Shown: positions 42,601-51,375 of the stretch, in pieces
How positions within the stretch are numbered: the stretch's first letter is position 1
How the letters are laid out: the number at the start of each line of letters is the position of its first letter
DNA from: CAYVTZ01 sp964454685
GTDB lineage: Bacteria; Bacillota; Clostridia; Christensenellales; Christensenellaceae
Reading direction: 5' to 3'
NCBI GenBank assembly: GCA_964454685.1
Contig: CAYVTZ010000004.1
Span: 52,740 to 116,739 of the forward strand
DNA: 64,000 nt
The notes under the pieces: generated by a model
The model's input: only the letters and a program-made list of their open reading frames with translations
Told to the model about the DNA's origin: nothing
Databases searched by the model: none
Position numbers and translations under genes: made by a program

Positions 42601-43871
42601 TCGATCACAACCTCAATATTCTCGATTCCCGGCTTGATGGTCGCCTTGATGTCCGGTCGATTTTCAAATTTAACGGGCAGCGAATAGGTACCGGCCGCAA
42701 GGCCCGCCGCATCCACAAAAGGCTTCAATTCGTCCGCCGTAATCGCCTCCAAATCTTCCTTGATTCCGACCAATGTCACATCCACCGTTTCCGGCGAAAG
42801 CTTCACAGAAAGGTTTTGCCCCAAATTCTTCACTGCGATCGCCACCGCATCATAAGTCTGCTCCTGTTGCGGTTTTCCAATGGTCAGTGTTACCGTCACT
42901 TGGTTCGGCACCACCGCCACCACGCCTTCCGGACGCTCGATGTCTGCCGGAATCACAACATCCGACGATGCGTTGTCCAGCGTAATCGGGAGCAAATAAA
43001 GATTGTTCACCGCATCCAGATTTTCCAGCTTACCCGCAATTTCCGCCGATTCCGGCTCCACCTTCACCCCCAGCACCTCAAATCCATCCGCAAGCCCATA
43101 AACCGTGCTCGCCACCGTGCTGATGTCAATCGGTTTGGTCTTTTTGGGGTATATCTGCATTTCCACAATCACAGACGGCGTGCCCGCATAAATGCCGGAA
43201 TCCAGCTGCATTCCATCCGCGTCAAACAGCGTCACGGGGATTGTCTGCTTAAACGGCTCCTCCTGATCTGCAACATCTACGTAACAAACCGCACGCGCCA
43301 CTTTATCCACGTTGGTGCGCGAACCTTTGATCTCCACCGTTTCCTGCGACAACAGCGGCGTTCCATAGTACAGCCAGTCTTTCTGCTCGCCGTTGATCTG
43401 TACCTCCACCGGCACCTCACGCGTCGCCTGCTGCTCGATACGCAGCTTCACCGTCGCCGGGTCGGTGCGCAGCACCTTTGCAATCGTGCCTATCGTTTTC
43501 GCTTTCACAGGCAGTTCGTATTCCCCGACATCGTTGATGCTGGAAAGATCCACCGTAACGGAAAACATGTCCTCCGTCACATATTGCAGCGCGCTCGCCG
43601 ATGCCTGCGCCGTCAGCGAAACGGAGGTCAGCACCTCGGACAATGGCACGTCTGATGCCAGTCCCTTCTCCCGTAACTGTTCCATCGCAGAAAATTTAAC
43701 GGGTATGTTCTGAAATGTTTTTTCGCGCAGCGGGTTGTTGTTTGTAATAACAAAGCTCCACATCAAGAACGCCACCACGATTGCTGCGATTTTGTAACCC
43801 CAATCTTTCGTGAAAAAGCGCTTGATAAAATTCCAAGCCGCTGTAAAAAACGCTTTCACTTTAAGCTTCAT
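42597..43871 (-). CDS. cdaR: YbbR-domain regulator of diadenylate cyclase
   Basis: A 424-residue protein anchored by one N-terminal helix (about residues 24-45) after a short basic stretch, followed by four YbbR-like beta-rich repeats outside the membrane. In Bacillus subtilis CdaR binds CdaA and controls its activity. The ATG at 43871 overlaps cdaA by 11 bp behind AGGTG, so translation of the two is coupled; a GTG at 43880 is the alternative. The protein contains no catalytic motif. The order cdaA-cdaR matches that of Bacillota, where glmM usually follows; here a MinD-like gene takes that place. Confidence 0.92.
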   Translation of the reverse strand: MKLKVKAFFTAAWNFIKRFFTKDWGYKIAAIVVAFLMWSFVITNNNPLREKTFQNIPVKFSAMEQLREKGLASDVPLSEVLTSVSLTAQASASALQYVTEDMFSVTVDLSSINDVGEYELPVKAKTIGTIAKVLRTDPATVKLRIEQQATREVPVEVQINGEQKDWLYYGTPLLSQETVEIKGSRTNVDKVARAVCYVDVADQEEPFKQTIPVTLFDADGMQLDSGIYAGTPSVIVEMQIYPKKTKPIDISTVASTVYGLADGFEVLGVKVEPESAEIAGKLENLDAVNNLYLLPITLDNASSDVVIPADIERPEGVVAVVPNQVTVTLTIGKPQQEQTYDAVAIAVKNLGQNLSVKLSPETVDVTLVGIKEDLEAITADELKPFVDAAGLAAGTYSLPVKFENRPDIKATIKPGIENIEVVIE

Positions 43872-44688
43872 CCCGCGCACCTGCCTTCTTGCTCTTTGGC
43901 TGCTGAATCATAAACAGCTGCTCCAGCGTTGCTTTAAGCGCCTTCGCATCCAGATGCCGCATCAGCTTTCCGTCATAAGCAAAGGAAATGGAACCTGTCT
44001 CCTCCGAGACGACAATCACATACGCATCTGAAACCTCCGAAACTCCCAGCGCGGCGCGGTGTCGCGTTCCCAGCTCGGAAGCAATCTGTTTATTGTCCGA
44101 AAGCGGCAAAAAGCATCCCGCCGCTACAATCTTTCCATCTCCGATAATCATTGCGCCATCATGCAGCGGTGTGTTGGGATAAAAGATGTTTTCGATCAGT
44201 TCTGCGGAAATTTCCGCAGAAAGCATGGTACCGGATTCATATACGTCCGCAAGACCGGTGCGTCGCTCGAATACAATGATTGCGCCAACCTTACGCTTTG
44301 CCATATCCAGCACCGCGCGGCTGATCTGCCCCACAAGGTATTCCGCATCGGCAATTTCGCTTTGCTGTCGTCCGAAACTGAATATACGCCCTCGCCCGAT
44401 CTTCTCCAGCGCGCGTCGAATCTCCGGCTGAAACAAAATCACCACCAACACGGCGCTTGCCTGCAATAGCCAGCTCAAAATCCACGTCAGCGTCTGCAAA
44501 TTCAGCGCCTGGCAGATTCGCGCAAAGATCAAGATCGCCACAAGCCCGATCGCCATGCGGAAGGCGCGTGTGTGCGCCACCATTTTAATTAAGAAGTATA
44601 CTAAGACTGCGACAATGATGATATCCACCATGTCTCGCCATCCAAAACCAATGAGTGCGTTTTTAAGCGGCTCCAAATACGTGATCAA
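43861..44688 (-). CDS. cdaA: Diadenylate cyclase CdaA
   Basis: Makes c-di-AMP, which controls potassium and osmolyte transport and wall homeostasis. The 275-residue protein has three N-terminal helices and a DisA_N domain. The catalytic DGA motif (TPLHDGAMII) and the RHR motif (GTRHRAALGVSE) are intact. I take TTG 44688 as start: it overlaps the preceding stop by 4 bp (TTGA), GGGAG lies seven bases before it, and the resulting N-terminus matches the family; a TTG at 44712 is the alternative. It is followed by ybbR with an 11-bp overlap and preceded by a SpoIIE-type phosphatase, an unusual partner. Confidence 0.93.
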   Translation of the reverse strand: MITYLEPLKNALIGFGWRDMVDIIIVAVLVYFLIKMVAHTRAFRMAIGLVAILIFARICQALNLQTLTWILSWLLQASAVLVVILFQPEIRRALEKIGRGRIFSFGRQQSEIADAEYLVGQISRAVLDMAKRKVGAIIVFERRTGLADVYESGTMLSAEISAELIENIFYPNTPLHDGAMIIGDGKIVAAGCFLPLSDNKQIASELGTRHRAALGVSEVSDAYVIVVSEETGSISFAYDGKLMRHLDAKALKATLEQLFMIQQPKSKKAGARDEA

Positions 44689-45776
44689 TCCTGTTCTCCC
44701 ATTCTCTCGCAAAGCAGCATTGTCAAATCATCTGTCACATTATTATGCAGCAGATTTCGAACCTTCTGGATAAACTGTTTTCCGTCAAAGCCCTCCGCGC
44801 CCAACATCTCCAGCAGTTGCGCCTGCACTTGCGCGTCCTCGTGGATGCCAAACAATCCATCCGAGAAGATCAGCAGACGATCGCCCCGCTGCATCTCAAA
44901 ATAGTCATCTTCAAATTCGTTTTCCTCAAACCAATCGCAAATCGGCGTATTCGGCATATAAATTTCACGAAATGTGCCGCCGGAATAAAGAATCGGCAGC
45001 ACGGAAAGACCGGCATTGCAGTATGCCACACGATTGGTTGTAAGGTCCAGCGTTGCCACAAACGCCGTAATATAAATAGAATCCTCCAGCTTCAGATCCA
45101 AAAACTCGTTTTGTACATACGCCAGCATCGCCGCCGGAGAAAGCGTCCCCGTGGATGCCGCCGCACGAATGGCGCGTGTGAAAAACACTGCCAGCATCGC
45201 AGGCATCACGCCATGTCCGGAAACATCCGCCACATACATCACCAGTTTTTCGCCGTACTCGGCACAGTCGAATACATCGCCGCCCACTGCCTCGCAAGGG
45301 AAGAAGCCGGAGGTGAAGCGATATTCCCCTACTTCCGGCATTGCCTTTTTCACCAAAGCCAGCTGCATTTTTTTTGCAAGCTGCAAATCGCGCTGCATCT
45401 TTGCATTTTGCGAAAGCAGATTTTGCTTGATATTGTGTTCCAGTGTGATATCACGGAATACTTCTACCGCAGCGGTAATGTGCTTTTTTTGATCGATCAA
45501 CGGCGAAGCCATCACCGAGTATACTCGATTTTTGAAGTAGCGCGTCGTCTTGCGCGGCTCCCCCGTCTCAAACACCTTGCGCGTGATGCAGCCGTCACAC
45601 TCTTTGTTCTGTTCAAAAACACGAAAACAGGGCTGTCCCTCCGTGCGGCCAAAATTGCGCTCAAACGCTTGATTGGTCAGCAAAACGGTGCCTTCTCTGG
45701 AAAGCACTCGAACCATATCGCTCATCGCATTGATGATGGAATGAAAGTATTCGTAATCTCTAAAATCAATTTTCAT
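44685..45776 (-). CDS. PAS-PP2C serine phosphatase (SpoIIE/RsbU family)
   Basis: A 363-residue signalling protein. Residues 1-120 form a PAS-like sensor (DYEYFHSIINAMSDMVRVLSREG) with a CDGC motif that could bind a metal or cofactor. The C-terminal 240 residues are a PP2C phosphatase with FFPCEAVGGDVFD and the metal-binding ADVSGHGVMPAML, as in RsbU and SpoIIE. Such enzymes dephosphorylate anti-anti-sigma factors. ATG 45776 is preceded by GGAAAG; a TTG upstream would give a longer form. It is immediately before cdaA, so a stress signal may reach c-di-AMP or a sigma factor; no anti-sigma gene is in the window. Confidence 0.9.
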   Translation of the reverse strand: MKIDFRDYEYFHSIINAMSDMVRVLSREGTVLLTNQAFERNFGRTEGQPCFRVFEQNKECDGCITRKVFETGEPRKTTRYFKNRVYSVMASPLIDQKKHITAAVEVFRDITLEHNIKQNLLSQNAKMQRDLQLAKKMQLALVKKAMPEVGEYRFTSGFFPCEAVGGDVFDCAEYGEKLVMYVADVSGHGVMPAMLAVFFTRAIRAAASTGTLSPAAMLAYVQNEFLDLKLEDSIYITAFVATLDLTTNRVAYCNAGLSVLPILYSGGTFREIYMPNTPICDWFEENEFEDDYFEMQRGDRLLIFSDGLFGIHEDAQVQAQLLEMLGAEGFDGKQFIQKVRNLLHNNVTDDLTMLLCERMGEQD

Positions 45777-45846
45777 CAATGGGTCGCTTTCCGCGCTCTC
45801 TTCCGTTCGCTGTTCCGTTTGCACGACCAATTATTGGGTTTTTGTG

Positions 45847-46083
45847 CTATTCTTCCTCCGGCAACTCTTCCAGCATTTCTTGCAACTTCATGATGTCCAT
45901 GCTCAAACTGCTGCACAATTCATTCTGCCGGAGCACCTCCCCGTCCGTCAGGGATTTCCCCAGCGCAATGCGCTGTTCACTCATGTGGTTCAGCTTTTCG
46001 CGTTCCCGCGCAAAATCATCCATGTATTGCTTCAACTGATGTAATTCTGTCTCTCGATGATTGTTATGTTCGCTCTTTTCCAC
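45847..46083 (-). CDS. Small helical protein (unknown, weakly Spo0E-like)
   Basis: A 78-residue acidic, fully helical protein probably starting at GTG 46083 with GGGGAAG four bases upstream. It reads as two helices, YMDDFAREREKLNHMSEQ and VLRQNELCSSLSMDIMKLQ, joined by SLTDGE. The second resembles the Spo0E two-helix pattern, but the diagnostic SQxLD is not present, so phosphatase activity is not claimed. It lies between a WYL-like small protein gene and the SpoIIE-type gene in the same orientation, and probably shares their promoter. Confidence 0.6.
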   Translation of the reverse strand: MEKSEHNNHRETELHQLKQYMDDFAREREKLNHMSEQRIALGKSLTDGEVLRQNELCSSLSMDIMKLQEMLEELPEEE

Positions 46084-46117
46084 TGCTCTTCCCCGGAAAT
46101 TACCCTTCCTGCCGACG

Positions 46118-46327
46118 CTATTGTGCCAGCACAGCGCTCAAAATCCCCTCTGCTTTAAACATCCGCAATCCACGCGCACGCATGCAATATGCCGTCACTT
46201 TTTCCGGCTGAATCTTTCGCACAAAGATGCGCCGCTGCGAAATCTGCTCTCCGGATTGGTATACAATAATAACAGGTCTGTCCTGCTCCAATGCCAGCTT
46301 TAATGTCCGCATCACAATATCATTCAT
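46118..46327 (-). CDS. Small WYL-like domain protein
   Basis: A 69-residue protein whose sequence matches the core of a WYL domain: a helix TLKLALEQDRPVIIVYQSGE, then RIFVRKIQPEKVTAYCMRARG and RMFKAEGILSA, the usual R-x-I-x-P, AYC and R-x-F-x3-I order. WYL domains usually sit behind a helix-turn-helix and sense ligands; here the domain stands alone with no DNA-binding part. ATG 46327 follows AGGTG. It is the first gene after the promoter at 46348-46376, and probably heads the cdaA operon. Confidence 0.65.
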   Translation of the reverse strand: MNDIVMRTLKLALEQDRPVIIVYQSGEQISQRRIFVRKIQPEKVTAYCMRARGLRMFKAEGILSAVLAQ

Positions 46328-46347
46328 GTATCACACCTGCTTTTTCT

Positions 46348-46376
46348 ATTCTAGCATATCTCAACTGTTTTGTTAA
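46348..46376 (-). promoter_or_regulatory. Promoter of the WYL/SpoIIE/cdaA gene group
   Basis: On the minus strand TTAACA (46371-46376) and TAGAAT (46348-46353) are 17 bp apart, about 20 bp before the WYL-like start codon. Both hexamers are near consensus. Confidence 0.75.
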
Positions 46377-46541
46377 CACCATTTCAGGGATTTTCAGAGT
46401 TTTTTCCACACTCAGCAGATTCCGTGCGTTATTTGGCATCCGCGTGCTTTTTTTCGTGCAAAACCGGTTGTGCACCGTCATTTGCAAGCGCTGCGCTTCA
46501 ATTCCGCCAATCTGTGGATATCATTTTTTTGCCTAATGTGT

Positions 46542-46547
46542 TATACT
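46542..46547 (+). promoter_or_regulatory. Extended -10 promoter of small membrane protein gene
   Basis: TATACT (46542-46547) is preceded by TGT, an extended -10 form, about 30 bp before the ATG at 46576. No clear -35 is seen at the normal distance. Confidence 0.5.
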
Positions 46548-46575
46548 GTGGGATGAGTATCAGAAAGGAACCGCT

Positions 46576-46869
46576 ATGCAGTCTTTATTCTTTTCCATTT
46601 ATGATATTCTCGGCACTGTTACATTCATTGCGGGCATTGTGCTGTTGATGATCGAGCTGTTCCGGCGCGGGCTTAGTCCCATTTCCGCCGTTTCCTATGT
46701 TTGCTTTGCGCTTAGCATACTGTTTTTGTCGCAGAGTGTATTATATTTTATAATCGCCCTTTCGGGGTTATCGGTCTTGTTTATCCTGCTGTACACCTTC
46801 TATCGCAGGGATAAAAAGTCAATACAGTCCGAGGAAGCCGCCCATTCGGCGGACGAGGAGGAAGAATGA
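46576..46869 (+). CDS. Small membrane protein with three helices (unknown)
   Basis: A 97-residue hydrophobic protein with three probable helices (about 10-28, 36-52 and 55-75) and a short acidic cytoplasmic tail (EEAAHSADEEEE). No recognisable family. ATG follows GAAAGGAA. Its stop overlaps the start of the zinc-ribbon gene in ATGA, so the two form a coupled pair, perhaps two subunits of one membrane complex. Function unknown. Confidence 0.75.
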   Translation: MQSLFFSIYDILGTVTFIAGIVLLMIELFRRGLSPISAVSYVCFALSILFLSQSVLYFIIALSGLSVLFILLYTFYRRDKKSIQSEEAAHSADEEEE

Positions 46870-47078
46870 AAGTATGCCCGTTATGCAAAACCAAGTTTGA
46901 AGACAGCGCAGAGTTCTGCCCGCACTGCAAGGCATTGCTGGAGGATCTTGTACAAGCGGAACAAGAAGAAAAGAAACCCATCCCGAAATCCTTCTGGATT
47001 GCGCTGATCGGTTCCTTCGCTTTCATTGCCGCTATGGTCGTCATCTATAAATTAGTCTACTCTCAACTACTCCCGTAA
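46866..47078 (+). CDS. Zinc-ribbon membrane protein (unknown)
   Basis: A 70-residue protein. Cys4, Cys7, Cys18 and Cys21 (CPLCKTKFEDSAEFCPHC) form a zinc ribbon of the kind found in many small bacterial membrane proteins, followed by an acidic stretch and one C-terminal helix (about 44-66). It is translationally coupled to the preceding small membrane protein. Its end overlaps the end of the convergent diguanylate cyclase gene by 12 bp. Confidence 0.8.
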   Translation: MKVCPLCKTKFEDSAEFCPHCKALLEDLVQAEQEEKKPIPKSFWIALIGSFAFIAAMVVIYKLVYSQLLP

Positions 47079-48581
47079 TTGCAGATTGTTCGGGTGCTCC
47101 GCATCCTCTTCCGTGAAGCCCACTTCATACCCGCGGAACATGGCATATCTGCCTTTTCCCGTTTTTTTCACTTCATACAGTGCGTAGTCCGCTTTTTGAA
47201 ACAGCTCATGAAAATCGATTCCGTCTTTGGGCGCCATGGCGATTCCCACCGAGCCTGAAATACGCATGCTCTTTCCATAAGCGTTAATTTCACGCTTTAA
47301 CGTCGAAACCAGCTTTTGCGCCTTTTGCTCTATCATCTGCTCGCCGGTAACATGTTTCATGAACACCGCAAATTCATCTCCGCCAACGCGCGCCACAATG
47401 TCACTGTCTCGAAACGTGCCCTTGATTGCGTCGGCAAATTCAGTGATTGCCACATCACCGAAGTTGTGACCATACGAATCATTCACATTTTTGAAATTGT
47501 CGATATCCAGCATAAAAAACGCATACGTTTCCCCCTCGCCGGCATCCGCCATGATTTGCGTCACCAGCCCTTCAAACGCGCTTCGATTAAACAATTTGGT
47601 CATCTGGTCTCGCGCGGCACGCTCCAATAATTTCTGCTTACTCCGTTCCGCCTGATATAGCCGTTTCCGATAGAACAGCACAAAGCAAAGCATCAGCACC
47701 AGCAGCAACAATATCAGCAGCAACCAAAAAACACTCCTGTTTTGCTCGAAGAAGTCCCGCAAGCTGATCACTTCCACATATCGCCCCAGCCATTTGCTTG
47801 TCAGCGCATCCACCGTGCCATCCGCGCGCTCTTGTATAATCGCTTGGTTCACCTGCTCTATCAGCGCAGTGTTCCCCAGATCGGCCGCAATGCAAAAATC
47901 ACTGTTGGCAAGCACCGGTCCCATCGCTTTTATGTCCGATGCTTCCAGCCGTGCCACCGCACGTCGCCCCACCGAATAGCGCATGATGACGTAATCATTT
48001 TCCCCGCGCATCACCGATTCAAACGCTTTGCCATAAGTCGGGTAAGCGGTCGTGTTTGCTTCCAACTGGAACGGGGTCAGGAAAAGAGAATAACTCCCGC
48101 TGTTTTCCATCGCCGCCAATCTTTTTCCGTAAAGGTCGCCTATGGTTCGGAACGGCTCTTTGCCAAACGCAACAAAAGGATCGATGTGCAGCGGCAAGGA
48201 AAGTTCCTTGTCCGGAAAACGGCGCGGCACATATTCCTGCCCCATCAGCAGATCCACTTCGCCGGATTGCAGCGCCTTCACTGCTTCATTCCAGTCCATC
48301 ATCCGAATTTCAACATTCCTGTGCATCGAGTCGGCAATGGCATAGATCAGTTCCACATCATATCCGGCAGCTTCCCCTTTTTCATTGTAAAAAGAGTACG
48401 GCTCAAACCCTTGATCCATCGCAACGCGCAGCGTTTGATCGTAAGAGTTGTTTGGCTCTACCACAAACTCCGGTGCGCGGCTTTGCACAACGCCTACAAC
48501 AACAAAAGCGCCGACAACGATGCCCACAATCACAAGAAATAGCGCTACCATTTTTTTTGCTAGATTGTCTTTGAAAAACAT
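47067..48581 (-). CDS. Diguanylate cyclase with periplasmic solute-binding sensor domain
   Basis: A 504-residue membrane protein that synthesises c-di-GMP. One N-terminal helix (about 9-32) precedes an extracellular solute-binding type 3 domain (VAMDQGFEPYSFYNEKGEA, then DLLMGQEYVPRRFPD), a second helix (about 289-310), and a GGDEF domain with RVGGDEFAVFM intact. An RxxD inhibitory site (RDSD) stands five residues before GGDEF, so feedback inhibition by c-di-GMP is expected. The sensor resembles amino acid-binding proteins; the ligand is unknown. ATG 48581 follows AAGG. A divergent HerA-like gene shares the upstream region. Confidence 0.93.
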   Translation of the reverse strand: MFFKDNLAKKMVALFLVIVGIVVGAFVVVGVVQSRAPEFVVEPNNSYDQTLRVAMDQGFEPYSFYNEKGEAAGYDVELIYAIADSMHRNVEIRMMDWNEAVKALQSGEVDLLMGQEYVPRRFPDKELSLPLHIDPFVAFGKEPFRTIGDLYGKRLAAMENSGSYSLFLTPFQLEANTTAYPTYGKAFESVMRGENDYVIMRYSVGRRAVARLEASDIKAMGPVLANSDFCIAADLGNTALIEQVNQAIIQERADGTVDALTSKWLGRYVEVISLRDFFEQNRSVFWLLLILLLLVLMLCFVLFYRKRLYQAERSKQKLLERAARDQMTKLFNRSAFEGLVTQIMADAGEGETYAFFMLDIDNFKNVNDSYGHNFGDVAITEFADAIKGTFRDSDIVARVGGDEFAVFMKHVTGEQMIEQKAQKLVSTLKREINAYGKSMRISGSVGIAMAPKDGIDFHELFQKADYALYEVKKTGKGRYAMFRGYEVGFTEEDAEHPNNLQLRE

Positions 48582-48668
48582 ATCGTACCTTAACCTGCTC
48601 CTGCGCACGCTGCGCATTCGTCACATCGAGTTTCAAACGTGAGAATCACCAGGTGCATCCTTGTTTTC

Positions 48669-48698
48669 ATTGTAAGGTGACCGCAGTGTACTTGTCAA
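48669..48698 (-). promoter_or_regulatory. Promoter of diguanylate cyclase gene
   Basis: On the minus strand TTGACA (48693-48698) and TACAAT (48669-48674) are 18 bp apart, about 90 bp before the start codon. Confidence 0.7.
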
Positions 48699-48864
48699 TA
48701 CATTTCCGTGCCCTGCAATACAATTTCAAGACTTTTTCATCCACTCGGGATCTGCGCGCATCCATCCGTTTTCTCATAGGCAAAACCCGATACCCGCAAA
48801 AAAAATTCATCCCGAAAGATCCTCGCTCCCACCCCATCTTCATCCATAACGCTTGCAGCCCCTA

Positions 48865-48892
48865 TTGAATTTCTCTCAATGCTTGTTATAAT
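48865..48892 (+). promoter_or_regulatory. Promoter of HerA-like gene
   Basis: TTGAAT (48865-48870) and TATAAT (48887-48892) are 16 bp apart, about 54 bp before the start codon at 48946. Confidence 0.7.
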
Positions 48893-48945
48893 GAAAGTAT
48901 TCCAAGCAAAAAACGTCATAACTGTGAGAAATCGAGGTGTATACA

Positions 48946-50544
48946 ATGGTAACAGACAACAAGCTTTGGATCGCCAAGGCAGAACAACCCGTCTACCTTC
49001 ATCCCAAGATGGCAAATCGGCACGGTCTGATTGCAGGCGCAACCGGCACAGGCAAGACCATCACACTCAAGGTGCTTGCCGAATCCTTTTCCGCCATGGG
49101 CGTTCCTGTCTTTCTCGCCGATATCAAAGGCGATCTCTCCGGTTGCTGCGTGCAGGGTCAGCTGGTAGAAGCCGTACAAAAACGCATCGATGCCTACGGG
49201 CTGCAAGGCTTATGGAACGCACGTTCCTTCCCCACCCGCTTCTGGGATGTTTATGGGGAACAAGGCATGCGGCTGCGCACCACCATATCAGAAATGGGCA
49301 GCCTGCTGCTTGCGCGCATCCTTGATCTGAATGATACACAAACGGACATTCTCAGCATTCTGTTCCGCATCGCAGACGAGCAACAGCTTTTGCTGCTGGA
49401 TATGAAAGACCTGAAAGCAATGCTGCAATACTGCGCAGACAACGCCAAAGAGTTGACGCGCGACTACGGCAACATCTCGCCGCAGAGCATCGCCACCATA
49501 CAACGCAGTTTGATTGCGCTGGAAGAGCAAGGCGGCGATATCTTTTTTTGCGAGCCCGCATTGGATATCCAAGATCTGTTCGCTCAGGACAGCGATGGAC
49601 GTGGCTTCCTCAATATCCTGCATTGTGTGAAATTATTCAATTCACCACAGCTTTACGCCACCTTCCTGCTGTGGCTGATGTCTGAGTTATACGAGTCACT
49701 GCCCGAGGTGGGCGATTTGGATCGGCCTAAAATGGTGTTCTTTTTTGATGAAGCGCATCTGCTCTTCAACGATGCACCCAAGGTGCTGCTGCAAAAGATA
49801 GAGCAGGTCGTGCGGCTCATCCGCTCCAAAGGCGTGGGCATTTATTTTATCACACAAAATCCTACCGATGTCCCAAACGATATCCTCACGCAGCTGGGCA
49901 ATCGTGTGCAGCATGCGCTGCGCGCCTTTTCCCCAGCCGATCAAAAAGCGCTTAAATCTGCGGCGCAGACCTTCCGGCAAAATCCGGCATTCGATTCTGT
50001 CGCCGTATTACAAGAGCTGGGCACCGGCGAAGCGCTTGTATCCTTTCTGGATGAAAAAGGAACGCCGCAAATTGTAGAGCGCGCTTTCATTCTACCACCC
50101 GAAAGCACAATGGGACCTTGCGACGAAACCACACGTCAAAAAATGATTGCCGGTTGTCCGCTCAGCGCAAAATACAATCAGGAAATTGATCGCGAGTCGG
50201 CATTTGAGCGACTCACGCAGCGAGTCGAGCAGCCTGCCTCCGCCGCTCCCCCCGCGCCGCAAGCAGAGGCCGAGGCGGAACCGATGGACGATATCGCCCG
50301 CCAAAAGGCACAGCTCAAACGCGAGCGCGAAGAACTGGAACTGGAAAAGGAGCGTGTCAAGCTGGAGCAGGAGCGCGCCGCACTGAAAGAGGCAAAAAAA
50401 CCTGCTTCACATAAATCCACACGCAAATCCACACGCATGTCAACGGGCGAAAAAGTCGCCAGCGCAATGGCAACCACTGCCGGACGGCAGATTGCCAGCA
50501 CCTTCATGCGTGGTTTGCTCGGCTCCCTCAAAAAGAAATGGTAA
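48946..50544 (+). CDS. HerA-like ATPase/helicase (DUF853 family)
   Basis: A 532-residue protein of the FtsK-HerA superfamily. Walker A GATGTGKT lies near residue 29, Walker B VFFFDEAHLLF near residue 262 and a following Q-motif region (YFITQNPTDVP). The last 130 residues are a charged coiled coil rich in Lys/Glu (QLKREREELELEKERVK) and a Lys-rich tail. This is the DUF853 (YjgR) branch, of unknown cellular role. ATG 48946 follows GAGGTG. A terminator ends the transcript. No partner nuclease (NurA) is nearby, so a DNA-end-processing role is not supported. Confidence 0.92.
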   Translation: MVTDNKLWIAKAEQPVYLHPKMANRHGLIAGATGTGKTITLKVLAESFSAMGVPVFLADIKGDLSGCCVQGQLVEAVQKRIDAYGLQGLWNARSFPTRFWDVYGEQGMRLRTTISEMGSLLLARILDLNDTQTDILSILFRIADEQQLLLLDMKDLKAMLQYCADNAKELTRDYGNISPQSIATIQRSLIALEEQGGDIFFCEPALDIQDLFAQDSDGRGFLNILHCVKLFNSPQLYATFLLWLMSELYESLPEVGDLDRPKMVFFFDEAHLLFNDAPKVLLQKIEQVVRLIRSKGVGIYFITQNPTDVPNDILTQLGNRVQHALRAFSPADQKALKSAAQTFRQNPAFDSVAVLQELGTGEALVSFLDEKGTPQIVERAFILPPESTMGPCDETTRQKMIAGCPLSAKYNQEIDRESAFERLTQRVEQPASAAPPAPQAEAEAEPMDDIARQKAQLKREREELELEKERVKLEQERAALKEAKKPASHKSTRKSTRMSTGEKVASAMATTAGRQIASTFMRGLLGSLKKKW

Positions 50545-50572
50545 AGGCGTATTGCTTTTTTCCCTGAAATAA

Positions 50573-50609
50573 GGGGCTGCATCCTCCGTGGATTACAGCC
50601 CCATTTTTT
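50573..50609 (+). terminator. Terminator of HerA-like gene
   Basis: GGGGCTG (50573-50579) pairs with CAGCCCC (50596-50602), extended by ATCC with GGAT, and is followed by six T (50604-50609), 28 bp past the stop codon. Confidence 0.9.
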
Positions 50610-50631
50610 GTTGTTTTCTTTTCGTATGCAC

Positions 50632-51375
50632 TCAACGCTTGCCCTGTGGTCTGCCTTGGGATATGACGGAATAGTCAAAATACTTCTGCTTGATAACAAA
50701 CTGGCTGGAGCGCGAAATAGGCACATGGATGTGGTGTGTCGTTCGAATTTCTCCGCTGGTCACAATGTCGATGTAGTCCATGTTTACAATGTAGGAGCGG
50801 TGCGGCTTGATAAACTGCGGATAGCCCAAAAGCTGGCGCTCTGCCTGCGCCATCGTGCCATGCACTTCAATCACCTCATTGTTCACCAGATGATAACGCA
50901 GTTTGCGCCCGGAAAACTCCAAACATTCGATGTTCGTCAGATGTATTTTGGAAAGCCCCGCCTTGCTCTTGAGCGTGATGCTTCCCGCAATATTGCCGGA
51001 TTTGCGCTCCTCTAATTCTCCGCGCAACGCATCCAGCAGTGGAAAAAGCTTTTGCGGCGTCAAAGGCACCGAAATATGACGATAGGCGCGCACATCCGAG
51101 GTCTCCGCAGAAAGCCCGCGTGCACCGGTCAACAGAACGATACGCGCATCCGCATCCATCGCGCGCACCTTCTGTGCCGTTTCAATTCCTGACGGCAGCA
51201 AAACATCCATCATATACAAATCAAATTGTTTGCAAAGCATAGCCTCGCTTAGTGCCGCTCCACTTTCATACAGCACATAAGCCACCTCATAGGGGCCAAG
51301 CGCACGATATTGTTCCAAAAGCTGCGTGATCTTTTTACTGTCTAATTTTTCGCTGTCGCAAATCGCAATGTTCAA
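50632..51375 (-). CDS. LytTR-family response regulator
   Basis: A 247-residue regulator. The N-terminal receiver has an Asp phosphorylation candidate in LYMMDVLLP and Lys/Thr-like switch residues (LLTGARG, ISVPLTP). The C-terminal 110 residues form a LytTR DNA-binding domain (ITLKSKAGLSKIHLTNIECLEFSGRKL, here split, then FIKPHRSYIVNMDYI). LytTR proteins control surface, bacteriocin or quorum genes. No histidine kinase is adjacent. It is divergent from the large secreted protein gene, which it might control. ATG 51375. Confidence 0.9.
   Translation of the reverse strand: MNIAICDSEKLDSKKITQLLEQYRALGPYEVAYVLYESGAALSEAMLCKQFDLYMMDVLLPSGIETAQKVRAMDADARIVLLTGARGLSAETSDVRAYRHISVPLTPQKLFPLLDALRGELEERKSGNIAGSITLKSKAGLSKIHLTNIECLEFSGRKLRYHLVNNEVIEVHGTMAQAERQLLGYPQFIKPHRSYIVNMDYIDIVTSGEIRTTHHIHVPISRSSQFVIKQKYFDYSVISQGRPQGKR

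Larger units (their letters stand above)
48582..48945. other. Divergent promoter region between cyclase and HerA-like genes
   Basis: About 360 bp without a gene. It contains a minus-strand promoter for the diguanylate cyclase gene and a plus-strand promoter for the HerA-like gene. No other structure stands out; there is no recognisable c-di-GMP riboswitch core. Confidence 0.7.

Noticed and set aside
45847..46083. A true Spo0E-type phosphatase
   Set aside because: The two-helix size fits, but the SQxLD signature is missing, so only a weak resemblance is recorded.
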